NCBI GenBank assembly: GCA_914767715.1
Contig: OU612068.1
Location: forward strand, 5,520,001-5,584,000
DNA: 64,000 bases
Direction: 5' to 3'
From: Membranipora membranacea
Lineage: Eukaryota > Bryozoa > Gymnolaemata > Cheilostomatida > Membraniporidae
Under the pieces are notes generated by a model. The model saw only the letters and a list, made by a program, of their open reading frames with translations, did no database searches and was not told the origin of the DNA. Positions 15,001-23,500 of the stretch are shown here, piece by piece (positions within the stretch are counted from its first letter, which is position 1; each line of letters opens with the position of its first letter). Made by a program: the position numbers and the translations under genes.

Positions 15001-16749
15001 CAGCAAACACCTTGTCATGTGTATTCTTACAATGATCGAGTAAGCTGACTTTGTTTGTAAAGGTTTCAGGACAGTCATTGCAAAAAGCCCGGTACCCTTC
15101 AGGTAACTCCTCATCTAAATTAGAAAAAATAACTAGTCTGTTACAACACAATTTACAGATATGCTGACCATATTAATTAAATAAATAGAGCTATAACATG
15201 AGATGGTCAGGGTGAACAAGGTATATAGACCTACAGATACGACATTAACACGATGGACAGCAAGGGAGTTCATCGACTGGAGTGGAGTAAGAAAACTATA
15301 AAGTGTAAGGACGAGGAAATAGTGGTGTATTCTATCACTCTTCATTACACATTATTATCATTAATGGTCACCTCTCTTTAAAGTCTTAGATCTTGAGCTT
15401 TTCTCCTCATCTTCCTCACAGTCTATTTCATTAGATGACTCATCGCTGGACAACGTGTCTGAATTATTCTTTTTCAGATCTGCAAGTATCACAGGACATA
15501 CTCAAAACTTGCATGAACTGCTTAAAAAAATCCTGGTTCAGATATTTTCAAACAAAAAGTACAGACTGGCAAGCTGGGTCAGCATTGCCTCCAGAGAACC
15601 CAGGGTAAACCACAGATCTAAGTAAATGGACTCGCATTAACCTAACAACTGACCATAATCTGGTGCAATTCTCTATGGTTCAAATGCTGATGAACAACCC
15701 AAGTTTTTGGTATCATCTCCAGATCTCATTTCACGAAACCTGCTGGCTACCTTCACATCGGGTTGTAAGACACATATTAGACACCATTAGATCAGCTGGT
15801 CAGGGGAAATTTCATTTTAAGTTAAAGTTGCGGAGTCAATATGATGGTACCTTTGTAATCAGGATAATGTAACCTTACTGATCCCCATTCATGTATAGGC
15901 CTACTGGGAGATAACTGTAGCAGAGAAATAAATATATTTCCCCTGTTTGCAGATGAGAAAGGTTTTATCAAGCCTTTTGTCAAACATTAAAACTCTGTTT
16001 AAACAGTTCAGGAATAATTGAACTAAAAACAATAGACTTTTGTTTAGAGATTAGTAATCAGTATAAAGCGCCAGCCTCAAAACATAAAGGCTAAATATAA
16101 CAGTAGGACCGTCAATGAGATACCTCCATAAACAGAAAATCAGACAAAGGTTGAAACCTAGTCACTATAGACTACATAACAAAAACCCTGAGCCATAGGA
16201 GACACAGTCTTGTGTACTCGAGTGAAACACCAATAGCCTACCCTTTGATAACCAGGCTCAAACTCCATACTAATATCTTACTTTTGCTTGTCGATTCATG
16301 ATCAGAGTCAGATTCAGAAGCTGTATTAGTTTCACTTCTGCTTTTAAACTCAGTGGACATCTCACCGACTTCTTCGTCCGATGATATAACTATTTCTACA
16401 TCCTCTTCCTTGTCTACTTTGGTGTGCTTCCTCGAGTTGTTGGATTTCTTCTTTGCAACTGTTGAAAACAAAAAACGCTGGTCAGAGGAAACATATTTAT
16501 TGTTCACTGCAGTTGTGCAATCAGTATATTTATATTGTGGAAAGGTAGCACTGAATTTGAATATTCTGTTCATTCGGCATTCAGGACTTCCAATTACTGA
16601 GTGTAGGCCCAAATGTCTGACTTACCAGAGTTGTTTGATGCCTTAGAATCATTCTTGCTGTCTGGGGATGTGAAGCCGAACTTCTCTAAAGTCTTCACTT
16701 TTTTAAATGGAGAAGAGGCAGTTTTCTTGGCATTTTTCATGCGCGGCAT
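1..16749 (-). CDS. KMT2/trx: Trithorax/KMT2A-B-type histone H3K4 methyltransferase, N-terminal part (3' end outside window)
   Basis: The family deposits H3K4 methylation and maintains active gene states in the nucleus. I assembled 25 exons with GT-AG sites and continuous phase: 16749-16626, 16458-16282, 15479-15372, 15114-14767, 14144-13291, 13026-12944, 12615-12446, 12094-11024, 10577-10310, 9922-9791, 9015-8884, 8445-8298, 7306-6956, 6706-6596, 6168-5941, 5605-5488, 5199-5086, 4577-4335, 4024-3719, 3515-3072, 2836-2628, 2357-2199, 1381-1194, 960-770 and 544-411 (6411 nt, 2137 codons). Landmarks shared with vertebrate KMT2A are the pre-CXXC motif, CXXC, PHD1-3, bromodomain and the start of the extended PHD. 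FYRN/FYRC and SET are expected left of position 1. The donor of exon 10577-10310 (GTTTGT) is the weakest boundary and was chosen by phase. C2H2-like and nuclear-receptor-like zinc regions are not part of the vertebrate protein as I know it. Confidence 0.93.
411..960 (-). CDS. KMT2 post-bromodomain linker and start of extended PHD
   Basis: Exon 960-770 encodes MLEKAQLPPSIEHTYALW, matching the KMT2A sequence right after the bromodomain (LPPSLDHNYAQW). Exon 544-411 ends with RRCQLCARNGDD, the first zinc ligands of the extended PHD, then a GTAAGT donor. No convincing exon is seen in 1-410, so the gene continues off the left edge. Confidence 0.88.
1194..4577 (-). CDS. KMT2 bromodomain split by a long insert
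   Basis: The first helix (ADWLVALEKNRLKGF...) in exon 4577-4335 follows PHD3 directly, as in KMT2A. The rest lies in exon 2357-2199 (PIDIVSMKQRVDTYKSV) and exon 1381-1194 (NEFIDDMVRILQAAL, then RLFEQEIADLFPWVE). Between them exons 4024-3719, 3515-3072 and 2836-2628 add about 320 disordered residues rich in Ser, Thr, Lys, Pro and Glu. The insertion is in the ZA-loop region, where human KMT2A has only a few dozen residues. Splice phases are consistent across all seven exons. Confidence 0.85.
4500..6706 (-). CDS. KMT2 PHD fingers 1-3
   Basis: Exons 6706-6596, 6168-5941, 5605-5488, 5199-5086 and the start of 4577-4335 encode CYLCGSGG, MTYCSVCCEPFHDFCLE, CRFCQVCGK, CDRCTKTYHPECLG, CNSCVKCTSCGATTPG, FSLCASC, NFCPICRLCYSDDDWECK, CDSWTHSKCENLP and ECRTC. 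The order and spacing match the triple PHD of KMT2A, including the DDDWE/HSKCENL section of PHD3, which reads H3K4me3 in vertebrates. Confidence 0.95.
6956..7306 (-). CDS. KMT2 linker exon before the PHD cluster
   Basis: A 117-codon phase 0/phase 0 exon. It opens with an acidic Asp/Val/Ser stretch and ends with NPGFSLVEKFHRLMADFI, followed in the next exon by WQQGVAIV and the first PHD cysteines. The acceptor is CCTTGTAG and the donor ATT|GTAAGT. No named domain; position and hydrophobic end suggest a structural lead-in to PHD1. Confidence 0.75.
8298..9015 (-). CDS. KMT2 CXXC zinc finger
   Basis: Exon 9015-8884 encodes RRRPRCGTCSGC, then CEVCTFCLDMKKYGG and KQCC. Exon 8445-8298 completes it with SRRC. 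This is the CXXC fold (two Cys-Gly-x-Cys clusters, K-F/Y-G-G, KQCC, R-x-C) that binds unmethylated CpG in KMT2A/B, CFP1 and DNMT1. The intron falls inside the last part of the domain, at phase 2. Drosophila Trithorax lacks a CXXC domain, so its presence makes this protein more like the vertebrate one. Confidence 0.92.
9272..9504. repeat. Foldback (MITE-like) element in a KMT2 intron
   Basis: Arms of about 60-70 bp containing GGATGGGAA...GAGCCAATG and the paired CATTGGCTC...TTCCCATCC face each other across a TA-rich centre. It sits between exons 9922-9791 and 9015-8884. Confidence 0.75.
9513..9591. repeat. Two tandem 39-bp repeats
   Basis: TTGACTGGGTGAAATCATTG plus GAGACAG(G/A)ACTCTTGATTT occurs twice in direct succession beside the foldback element. 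Confidence 0.85.
9791..9922 (-). CDS. KMT2 basic exon immediately before CXXC
   Basis: An acidic Asp/Glu run is followed by a Lys/Pro-rich stretch (KPKLKSPKMKIKTKF) leading into the CXXC exon. The acceptor is ATCCAG and the donor CCAA|GTATGA; phase 2 continues into exon 9015. It is probably a DNA-proximal basic linker. Confidence 0.8.
10310..10577 (-). CDS. KMT2 pre-CXXC conserved motif exon
   Basis: The segment GPRVKHVSR followed by RLSALPAEEKCKIW aligns with the stretch just before the CXXC finger of human KMT2A (GPRIKHVCR...LSALPWEER). This is one of the clearest orthology signals N-terminal of the PHD fingers. The acceptor is CCACAG. The donor GTTTGT is weak but gives the phase 2 needed to join exon 9922-9791. 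Confidence 0.85.
11024..12094 (-). CDS. KMT2 long Ser/Thr/Gln/Val-rich exon
   Basis: A 357-codon exon. After the zinc-region end it is low complexity, with many S/T-P steps, repeated SPQ motifs (ISPQN, VSPQN, ASPQK) and a GRPPK AT-hook-like motif. The segment GQQYMVTLRKADGTTQQ may form a small beta element. It ends phase 1 at AAAG|GTATGT. Such linkers are usual in this family. Confidence 0.85.
11998..12615 (-). CDS. KMT2 nuclear-receptor-type zinc region
   Basis: Exon 12615-12446 plus the start of exon 12094-11024 encode eight cysteines spaced C-x2-C-x15-C-x2-C-x15-C-x3-C-x8-C-x2-C. Motifs include CVSCGG, a CSDC...FIQKN stretch like the P-box/helix of receptor DNA-binding domains, and CEGCRA. 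Drosophila Trithorax was reported to carry a variant nuclear-receptor-type zinc finger, and this matches that description by pattern. It sits at about residues 580-645, upstream of the CXXC finger. A role in DNA binding is inferred. Confidence 0.8.
13291..14144 (-). CDS. KMT2 basic/serine-rich linker exon
   Basis: An 854-nt exon, largely disordered and rich in Lys, Ser, Thr and Asp. In its middle the segment TRSSRVVKPSKRVLE resembles a conserved basic motif in the N-terminal half of vertebrate KMT2A (SSRIIKTPRRFIE). It starts in phase 1 after CTCAG and ends TCT|GTAAGT in phase 0. The motif helps tie the N-terminal exons to the methyltransferase gene. Confidence 0.8.
14767..15114 (-). CDS. KMT2 exon with three C2H2/C2HC zinc fingers
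   Basis: A 116-codon exon with three zinc-finger patterns: C-x2-C-x12-H-x4-H, C-x2-C-x13-H-x3-H and C-x2-C-x12-H-x5-C (CNDC..H..H, CDLC..HKENH, CNRC..H..C). Splice sites (TTTCTAATTTAG acceptor, GAAG|GTGAAT donor) and phase 1 at both ends fit the flanking exons, so it is in frame with the trithorax protein at about residues 137-252. Such fingers are not part of vertebrate KMT2A/B. They could bind DNA, RNA or a partner protein. Confidence 0.75.
15372..15479 (-). CDS. KMT2 acidic linker exon
   Basis: A short phase 1/phase 1 exon encoding a Ser/Asp/Glu-rich stretch (SSDESSNEIDCEEDEEK) that ends in basic residues. Its acceptor is ACTTGCAG and its donor AGAG|GTGACC. It connects the acidic exon to the zinc-finger exon; no domain is recognised. 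Confidence 0.65.
16282..16458 (-). CDS. KMT2 acidic/serine-rich exon
   Basis: The exon encodes a low-complexity segment with an acidic patch (EEDVEIVISSDEEVGEM) followed by a Ser/Asp/Glu run. It is bounded by a TTTTCAACAG acceptor and an AAAA|GTAAGA donor, and both ends are phase 1. A similar acidic exon follows at 15372-15479. Both look like disordered linkers; no domain is recognised. Confidence 0.7.
16626..16749 (-). CDS. KMT2 putative first coding exon
   Basis: The ATG at 16749-16747 opens a lysine-rich start (MPRMKNAKKTASSPFKK). A TGA lies in frame seven codons upstream, so this is the first Met unless the exon is itself spliced: an AG directly precedes the ATG but has a poor pyrimidine tract. 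The exon ends TCTG|GTAAGTC in phase 1 and joins exon 16458-16282 as valine. I cannot see the menin-binding N-terminus known from vertebrate KMT2A, so a further 5' exon remains possible. Confidence 0.6.
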
Positions 16750-16977
16750 CTCAAACGGTTTGTCGACTATTCAAGATATTAATGACCTTCTACTCTCCAT
16801 CTACCATGGTATTCTACAAAATATGAATGAGAGAAAGGGTAATTCCTCATCAATCCATCCTATAATTAGAACATGACTAATTTGGTTGTTGTAAACATGC
16901 ATGCACAGTTATATTGTATACATTGTATACTTCACCCATACAAAGCTTATAAGTCATACAATGCACATTCATATTGT

Positions 16978-16999
16978 GTATTGGCCATATATAATATGG

Positions 17000-17030
<31 letters not shown>
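16978..17030. repeat. Palindrome plus TA microsatellite
   Basis: ATTGGCCATAT and ATATGGCCAAT form an inverted pair (16978-17003), followed directly by a run of about 15 TA units. It lies just upstream of the methyltransferase start exon. Confidence 0.8.
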
Positions 17031-17032
<2 letters not shown>

Positions 17033-18352
17033 CCTATATGCAGAGGGGATAGGAAGGGGAGAGCAATCTAGAGATTCACTTTCAGAGATGATCAATGAAT
17101 GATAACCCCGTCACGCTTAGCGTGAACCTGTATAGCCCTAAATTTTGACACCAGAACATACAACAACTTGTCCTAAACTTCTAGAAACATCCTTTGCCAT
17201 ATACATATCTTAGGTTATTGAAAAGCTTGGTGGCCTAGCAGTACCTTTCCTTTACCTCAGGTGTACTGCCAAACCCAGATCTCTGACAACAATGTTTTTA
17301 GTCCTATGAATGTTGAATGTGATGTGTGTGTGCCTGGTCCTTGTTGGCTTGAAGTTGCAGTGCAGTGTTAGACATGTGACTGTGAGCTAACTCTCACTTC
17401 ACAACTTTTAACTAGCACTAGTACAGAACAACACATCTATCTATTTATTACAACAACAATGGATAGAACAATAATCATAATTAATAATGAATAAAAAGCA
17501 TAGCATTGATTGTTGTTGTCTACTACTCTATTTACTAGTACTAGCTAGCCCTACCAACACACCTCCTCTTGTATCATTACACATACTACATTTCTCCTAA
17601 GACTGTCGCCTACATCATACATGCACAAAGAATTACATGCATCAAGATGCATTAATCCCTGCATGAGTAAAGACCATCATCATGATGATCATATTATTAT
17701 GCTCATCATCACCATAAAATTATGATCATCATCATGCCCATGGAATGGAGAAGCAGAAGAATAACTTCTGCAATAAGTGCAGGTCTCAGATCTAATCACC
17801 TTTGTTACTTATAGTCCCTGTGTAAGTGTATCTCCCTTAGCTTACAGAATGAATGAGCTTATGAGCAAGTGGTACTTGTAGAAAATCTTGTCACAAAAAA
17901 TCCATCTCCTACATCATTTTTCAATTCCCAATGTGATCATTTTTAGGCATTGAGTACTTTTAAAAAAATTTGAGCTGAAAAGGTAATTGCATCATTTTTA
18001 TTTTAAGATATCAGTGAAGAAACCGCCATATATATTAACCACCAGAGGACGCTTTCCATGAATATTATAAATTTGTTAAGAGAAAATCCTGGGTAATCCA
18101 ACCTCTTTTGCTTCACACACCTCAATGAATACCTTTATTGCATACCTGTTACACCTAAGTATATATAGAAACCTCAGAAATTGGTAGCTAAACCTCAATT
18201 TCTCCTGTAAATGAGTCAGCAAAATAAATCACTTTAAATGGAGAGTATAAATAATTTATTGGAAAATGTGATTTCCGGTTGTAAGATAACTAATGAAGGT
18301 ATAGACAACTCCTTTAGTTGACATTAGCCAACGCATATTATTTTGTATTTAC

Positions 18353-18470
18353 CTCTGTGGTCTGGCCCGCTAAGCATATTGCAGTAAAGCTTGTCAATAC
18401 ATGATTGTTGTCAAAAGGTGGAAAAATTCCTTTATGGAGCCTGGTCGGATGAAGAGAAAGTCTGTTCCCT
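18353..18470 (-). other. Possible upstream exon in the head-to-head gap
   Basis: On the minus strand an open stretch lies between an AG (GTGTCACCAG) and a consensus-like donor (GAG|GTAAAT). It would encode LHKGIFPPFDNNHV and flanking residues. It could be a 5' exon of the methyltransferase gene. I see no family match and the pyrimidine tract is weak. Confidence 0.2.
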
Positions 18471-19174
18471 CTGGTGACACAGCGCAGCGGATAGTAATAT
18501 TGATAACTCAATAAGATTCCGATGTAAATAGTAAGGAAATTAGGGTTAGACAACCGGTAGAATAATATCGTATTCTTATTTTTTGGAACTTTCTCAAAAA
18601 ATCAATGATAGAAAACACTATGTTAAGTGAAGATTGATTACCACATAAATATATGTATGCAAAACTAGTTTTCTAACACTACTGCCTGTCTTCCACCAAT
18701 AAAGGGAGTTCATTGCTTCCTCTCTGAGATTTATTTAATATTCTATATCAGTGCTGTTATTGGTATGACCAAGATAAAGCAGCATTTATTAACGCAGCCT
18801 TAGCTCAAAATTGTTGTCTTTTTTATAACTATGCTGCCTAGTGATGGAAAATTGTCAGATTTTAACGGGACGAGACCGAGACAGCAAGAAAATTTGAGAC
18901 GAAACCGAGGCACATATCGATGCCGATAAAACATTCTTCAGATATCATCAATGTAACTAGCTGATAGTACATGTTAAGTTGGATTCAGTTTGTAATATAT
19001 CATCTCAACATAATTCTGTCGGGTATTTGTTGAATTATGTATGTCTGAAGAAAGATTTATATAGTGTTGTAAGCCTTTCATATTAATCGCAGCAAAAGTA
19101 TGACTAATAGTAATAGCTATGTTTTATAATGGTATAGTCTCAATTTCCAGTCGACGTCACATAAAATCCATAGC

Positions 19175-19240
19175 GTAGGTTAAGAGCGCTCACTATGAGT
19201 CACAAGGTCTCAGGTTCAAGTCCAGGTGCAGGCAGTATTT
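19175..19240 (+). repeat. tRNA-like fragment (SINE-head candidate)
   Basis: TAGGTTAAGAGCGCTCAC resembles an A-box/D-arm, and GGTTCAAGTCC 40 bases later is a B-box. I cannot build a convincing cloverleaf, so it is probably a decayed tRNA-derived repeat. Confidence 0.35.
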
Positions 19241-19489
19241 TGACCAGTTATAACCATTTATAATGAATTAGTCCTGACATTGAACAAGAGTTGTCTGTCT
19301 CGACGGGACGAGATGCTCTCCCAGCAAGACCAGGAATTGTCTTGTCTCATTGCCAGCACTAATGCTGCCGCACATATTAATTATCCGGAAGACATGATTT
19401 TATCCCTCAATGATATTATTTAAACCCAATGAAAATACTGTAATGAAAATATCTTAACATTTTTATTTTCTTTCTTCTCAAAGACATCC

Positions 19490-19652
19490 TATCTATTTCC
19501 ACCTCACTGCTGAAACATTTTAACTCATCTTCAGGCTCAAGCTTTCCTTTTTTTCTCTTTTCCCATTTCCTTTTTTTCGGCACTATTCGGAAAACATTCC
19601 ACTACTGGAATGAAATAGACTGCCAATAAAAGTGTAAAAAAAAAAAAAAAAA
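19490..19652 (+). repeat. Dispersed repeat copy A1 (probable LINE 3' relic)
   Basis: Shares ATTCGGAAAACATTCC and CTACTGGAATGAA(A/G)TAGACTG with 27440-27560. The shared stretch would read RKTFRYWNE, like the end of some LINE ORF2 proteins. It is followed by an A-run. Confidence 0.6.
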
Positions 19653-19959
19653 TCCACGATTAGATGTCAGTTTTTCTTCATGTACTTTTTTTTCTCTTTG
19701 CTTCATTTGAACAGCAGTGTATCAAACACCGAATTTCGCAACATACTTGTATGTGAGTGACAAATAAACCAATCAATCGATCAATCAGAAGGTGTTGGAC
19801 ATTCTGTCATTCTCTGAAGACTACGATCAGAGGTGTTACAATCTAGCACTGCCAACGATCACAGCTTTCCTACAACCTCTTGCAGTGAACTCTTCACCAC
19901 AAAAAGCCGTTGACGATCACTATCCCCTAAATACAAAAGAAAAATATGATCGTAGAGCA

Positions 19960-20180
19960 AAGACAGATAAATACCGGCCATCCAAGTGTAGAACCACCAA
20001 GAGACAAAGCACCGTGTTGAATTTGATATGTGATTTCTCAACATATGCAGCTTAGACTCCCTTTTATTTTATTTTTCCACTCATATGCCGTACCATGGAT
20101 GGATATTAGAATTAGGCAATAATCAAATTTCATGAGGATGTCATGATCATTAATCTATAGATTGTCTAATAAATAAAAAT
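19960..20180 (+). repeat. Dispersed repeat copy B1
   Basis: Shares GATAAATACCGGCCATCCAA, a block with GATTTCTCAACATATGCAGC, and a TTTTCCACTCATATGCC region with 59190-59370. It lies upstream of the channel start. Confidence 0.65.
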
Positions 20181-20504
20181 TAGGAAAAATACCTGCTATT
20201 GTCAATACTAATAAATATCCTTTTTGGTTGCTCTTTTTGACTGGCGTTGTTTTTCATTCTAAGCATGACCAGAAAGTTGCGTATCAAACGACCTTTGTTA
20301 CAAACTGTGACGTATCACCATCCAAGAGTAACGTTGTGTTGATTATGGCAGCAACACAGTGCAATACGCAATTTTTCATAATGCCTTGACGTTTGACTTT
20401 GTGTATAACTTATCAGCGCTCAATTTTTCATCAATATTCTGGCAGCTGCGAAATTTTGAGCATTCGAACTTAGTTATCGGCTGGGATCACAAAATCGTAA
20501 TAAT

Positions 20505-23500
20505 ATGAAGAAGAAGAAGGATTTGGTAAAACCACAGCAAGCCAAGTCGAGAAGTTCATCAGGTACCAGCGTCCACTTTGATGCAGACAGCTCCAGCAGT
20601 TGTTTAAATGATAATACGACTTTCAATGAGCAGCCAGCCCTTCAGTACGGAGATGACATGGTTAAACAGGCACCCTCTAACTTCACAGCACTTGACAACA
20701 GGCTGTCATCAGGCCATGTTATCGGAATAGACAACTACAGACAAATTCACATGAAGAAGAGAATTACTCAACCTGAGATCGAGATCCCTAAGCGGGTGAG
20801 TTATTACCACACACACACACACATATATAAATATTTATATACAACATAAACTTTCAGTTATTTATATAAATCTAATGTATGTCTTATTTGTATGATAAGG
20901 GAGATTCTCCCTGATATGCTGTATATTCTTATATGCATGACATGTGATAAGCCTCTCACCACCCTGCTGCGCATTATTTCCAATGGAACATAGTAAGGTA
21001 TATTGTTATGTATATTCTATTATCTATGTTTATACTTGTTCCCGTTACTGATTGTTATATCATGAAAACTATGGAGTACACATTATACCAACTATTTCTG
21101 CCAAATTCTTCACCGGACGTTTATTGCTGCATAAAAAGCAAATTGTTCATTACCTGGTAGCATTATATACGTGAAAGTCAACGTTGTGCCAAATTGAAAC
21201 ACTGAAAAGGCAATGGTCTTTGGTGGAGCAACAGCGAGGATTTGGTAAATCAAACCTCACTTAATCTAGTTGAAACTTTATTGGCCCAATATTAATATAT
21301 AATTTATTGATAACTAGCTATTAGCGTCAATATTTCACTCAAGATCGAAAGCAAAATTCTTAAGCGCTCTAACTACCAAGAATTAGATGTGAGATTGAAT
21401 TGAGACAGCTTGGTCTCACAAAACAATCCTTTCATAACATAGAGGGACCAGCTTTGCTGCACTACCTTCCATCAGGGCACTGCAATTCAACGATTGCAGT
21501 GACTGTTGATAAAAAGCTTCATGAAGCAATTAAATACCTTGACAGTATCTTGTATTTAATTTTCTCAATTTTTTCTTTCTGTTCTATTTAGTACTTCCCG
21601 TTCCCAGCGTATGTCGACTTATATTTTTGTAAGCCAACTGACACTGCTCATTTGGAGAACTCACTTAACCTGCCTCGACTTGCCAGAAGACCTGAGAACA
21701 AGTGTCTGAGATGGGCGTGGCTTTGCTGGTGGAGGAACAGGGTGGGTTGATATTTTTTACCAACATATTTATAGAGTGAGAACTACCCTGCTGATGCTTG
21801 CATCGCTTCCTAGCTCACACTGGCCTACACCAGCTTCAAACATTACCTCAAATGAGACATACGACAAATTTATGAAACTAAAAATGTTTTGCGTCATTCT
21901 TTACGCTTATATGGTACTGTTCAGCACTAGAACATAGAGTGTCTGCTCTTTCTGCCATCCTAATTTGCGGGCTCTAAACATTCAGTGTATGCATGCGAAA
22001 ACGATCAAGGCATACGTTTGTCTCTGTAGCATAGGTTCTGAATGATTCACCTAGACCGAGCTCTTTGGAAAACGATGGAATCCCTTTTTTTGGAAAATAG
22101 CTTGGCCACAATGGAAGACTGGTTCTTATATATCATATCATATCATTTATGTTGGAAGGCTGCGCCACCAATACGGTGCTGCTGAGTTAGTTTTTGCCAC
22201 AAGACCATCTCGCGGCCAGTATGCAAAACATAACGGCTATTCGTTCATATATTTATTCAGGCTTTTGGATGTCTCAAGAGCAATCAATCGATCAGAGACT
22301 CGGCTAACAAACTGGTTTCAAGTTTCATGTTCAAAATTCTGATTATGATAGTCATAATTGCTGACTGTGTGCATATGGCAAGTAGCCCAACTACCGTCGA
22401 AAATGTTCCAATACTAGGAGCCATGTTTGTCACAGTCTACATGACAGAGATGATACTGAAGATGCTTGCATTTGGAGTTTTCTGTCATCGAGGCAGCTAT
22501 TTTACTAGTCCATGGAACTGGCTTGACTTCATCCTCACTGCTGCCGGGTTGGTCTCATTAAAGTCGTCAGCTTTAAGCGTCAGCGTCAATTTCTCCCTTT
22601 CTTATGCTTAGCCCTTGTTGACCTATGTTCTGCGTATCTTGAAAACAGAGATTCATGAACATGACGCGCAATATAACCTTTTGAATAATCATCGTCTTTA
22701 GCATGCAGGATACTGAATACTGAATACAGGATACTGAATACAGGATACTGAATATATCTCATGCCCACCGCTGTTTCCTTCATAAAAAAAACCTGTTTAG
22801 CTGATGTTTGCTTAATTCTTTTACACCCATTTAGGGTATTCTCGTACTCGACACAAGGAATCGTGAATCTTAATCTGACAGCATTCAGAGCACTGAGGAC
22901 CATCAGAATACTCAGAACAATATCATCCTTCAAAAGTATGTCATTTCATAATATCCTAGTGATTTCATGCAATACCAATTCCTGATATTGTTTCTTTAGC
23001 ATGCCATGTGTCATACGGATCCTGTTGTCTGCAGCTGAAAATAATGCTCAAATTTCAACTAGTTGATTTTTTTGTTTGTGAACAACAAGATGCTGGCATA
23101 TCATCCACACATCACCGGGCGATGGTATAATAAATATTCTGCTTGTTAATCAGTATATTCATCACCAGGAACTAAGAATAATGACTAAAATAGAATTTAA
23201 TGTTCGTCAATCACGATATTTGGTGTCTATATCTAGGACTGTATTAAGCATTGTGGGGTCCTCTTTGGTATAATAAATATTCTGCTTGTTAATCGGTATA
23301 TACATCACCAGGAACTAAGAATAATAACTAAAATAGAATTTAACGTTAGTCAATCACGATATTTGGTGTCTATATCTAGGACTGTATTAAGCATTGTGGG
23401 GTTCTCTTTTTTCCACTAGATGTCAGAGTGCTTGTAAACGCTCTCTTCGGCTCCATGACTGAACTCCTAGAAGTAATCCTCTTATCCATGTTCTGGATGG

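Larger units (their letters stand above)
16750..20504. other. Head-to-head intergenic region between KMT2 and the channel gene
   Basis: About 3.75 kb containing both 5' ends. It holds a TGGCCATAT palindrome next to a TA microsatellite, ATC-rich trinucleotide tracts near 17670-17740, a tRNA-like fragment near 19175-19240 and two dispersed-repeat copies (19490-19652, 19960-20180). No strong coding signal is present beyond the weak candidate at 18353-18470, and no clear TATA box is seen for either gene. Confidence 0.6.

Noticed and set aside
16640-16700. LEDGF-binding motif (F-x-G-F type) at LEKFGFTSPDS near the KMT2 N-terminus
   Set aside because: The required Phe three residues before GF is missing, so the resemblance to the KMT2A site is only partial.
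19792-20055. Plus-strand 87-codon ORF upstream of the channel
   Set aside because: Part of it belongs to a repeat that recurs at 59190-59370, with no coding conservation between the two copies.
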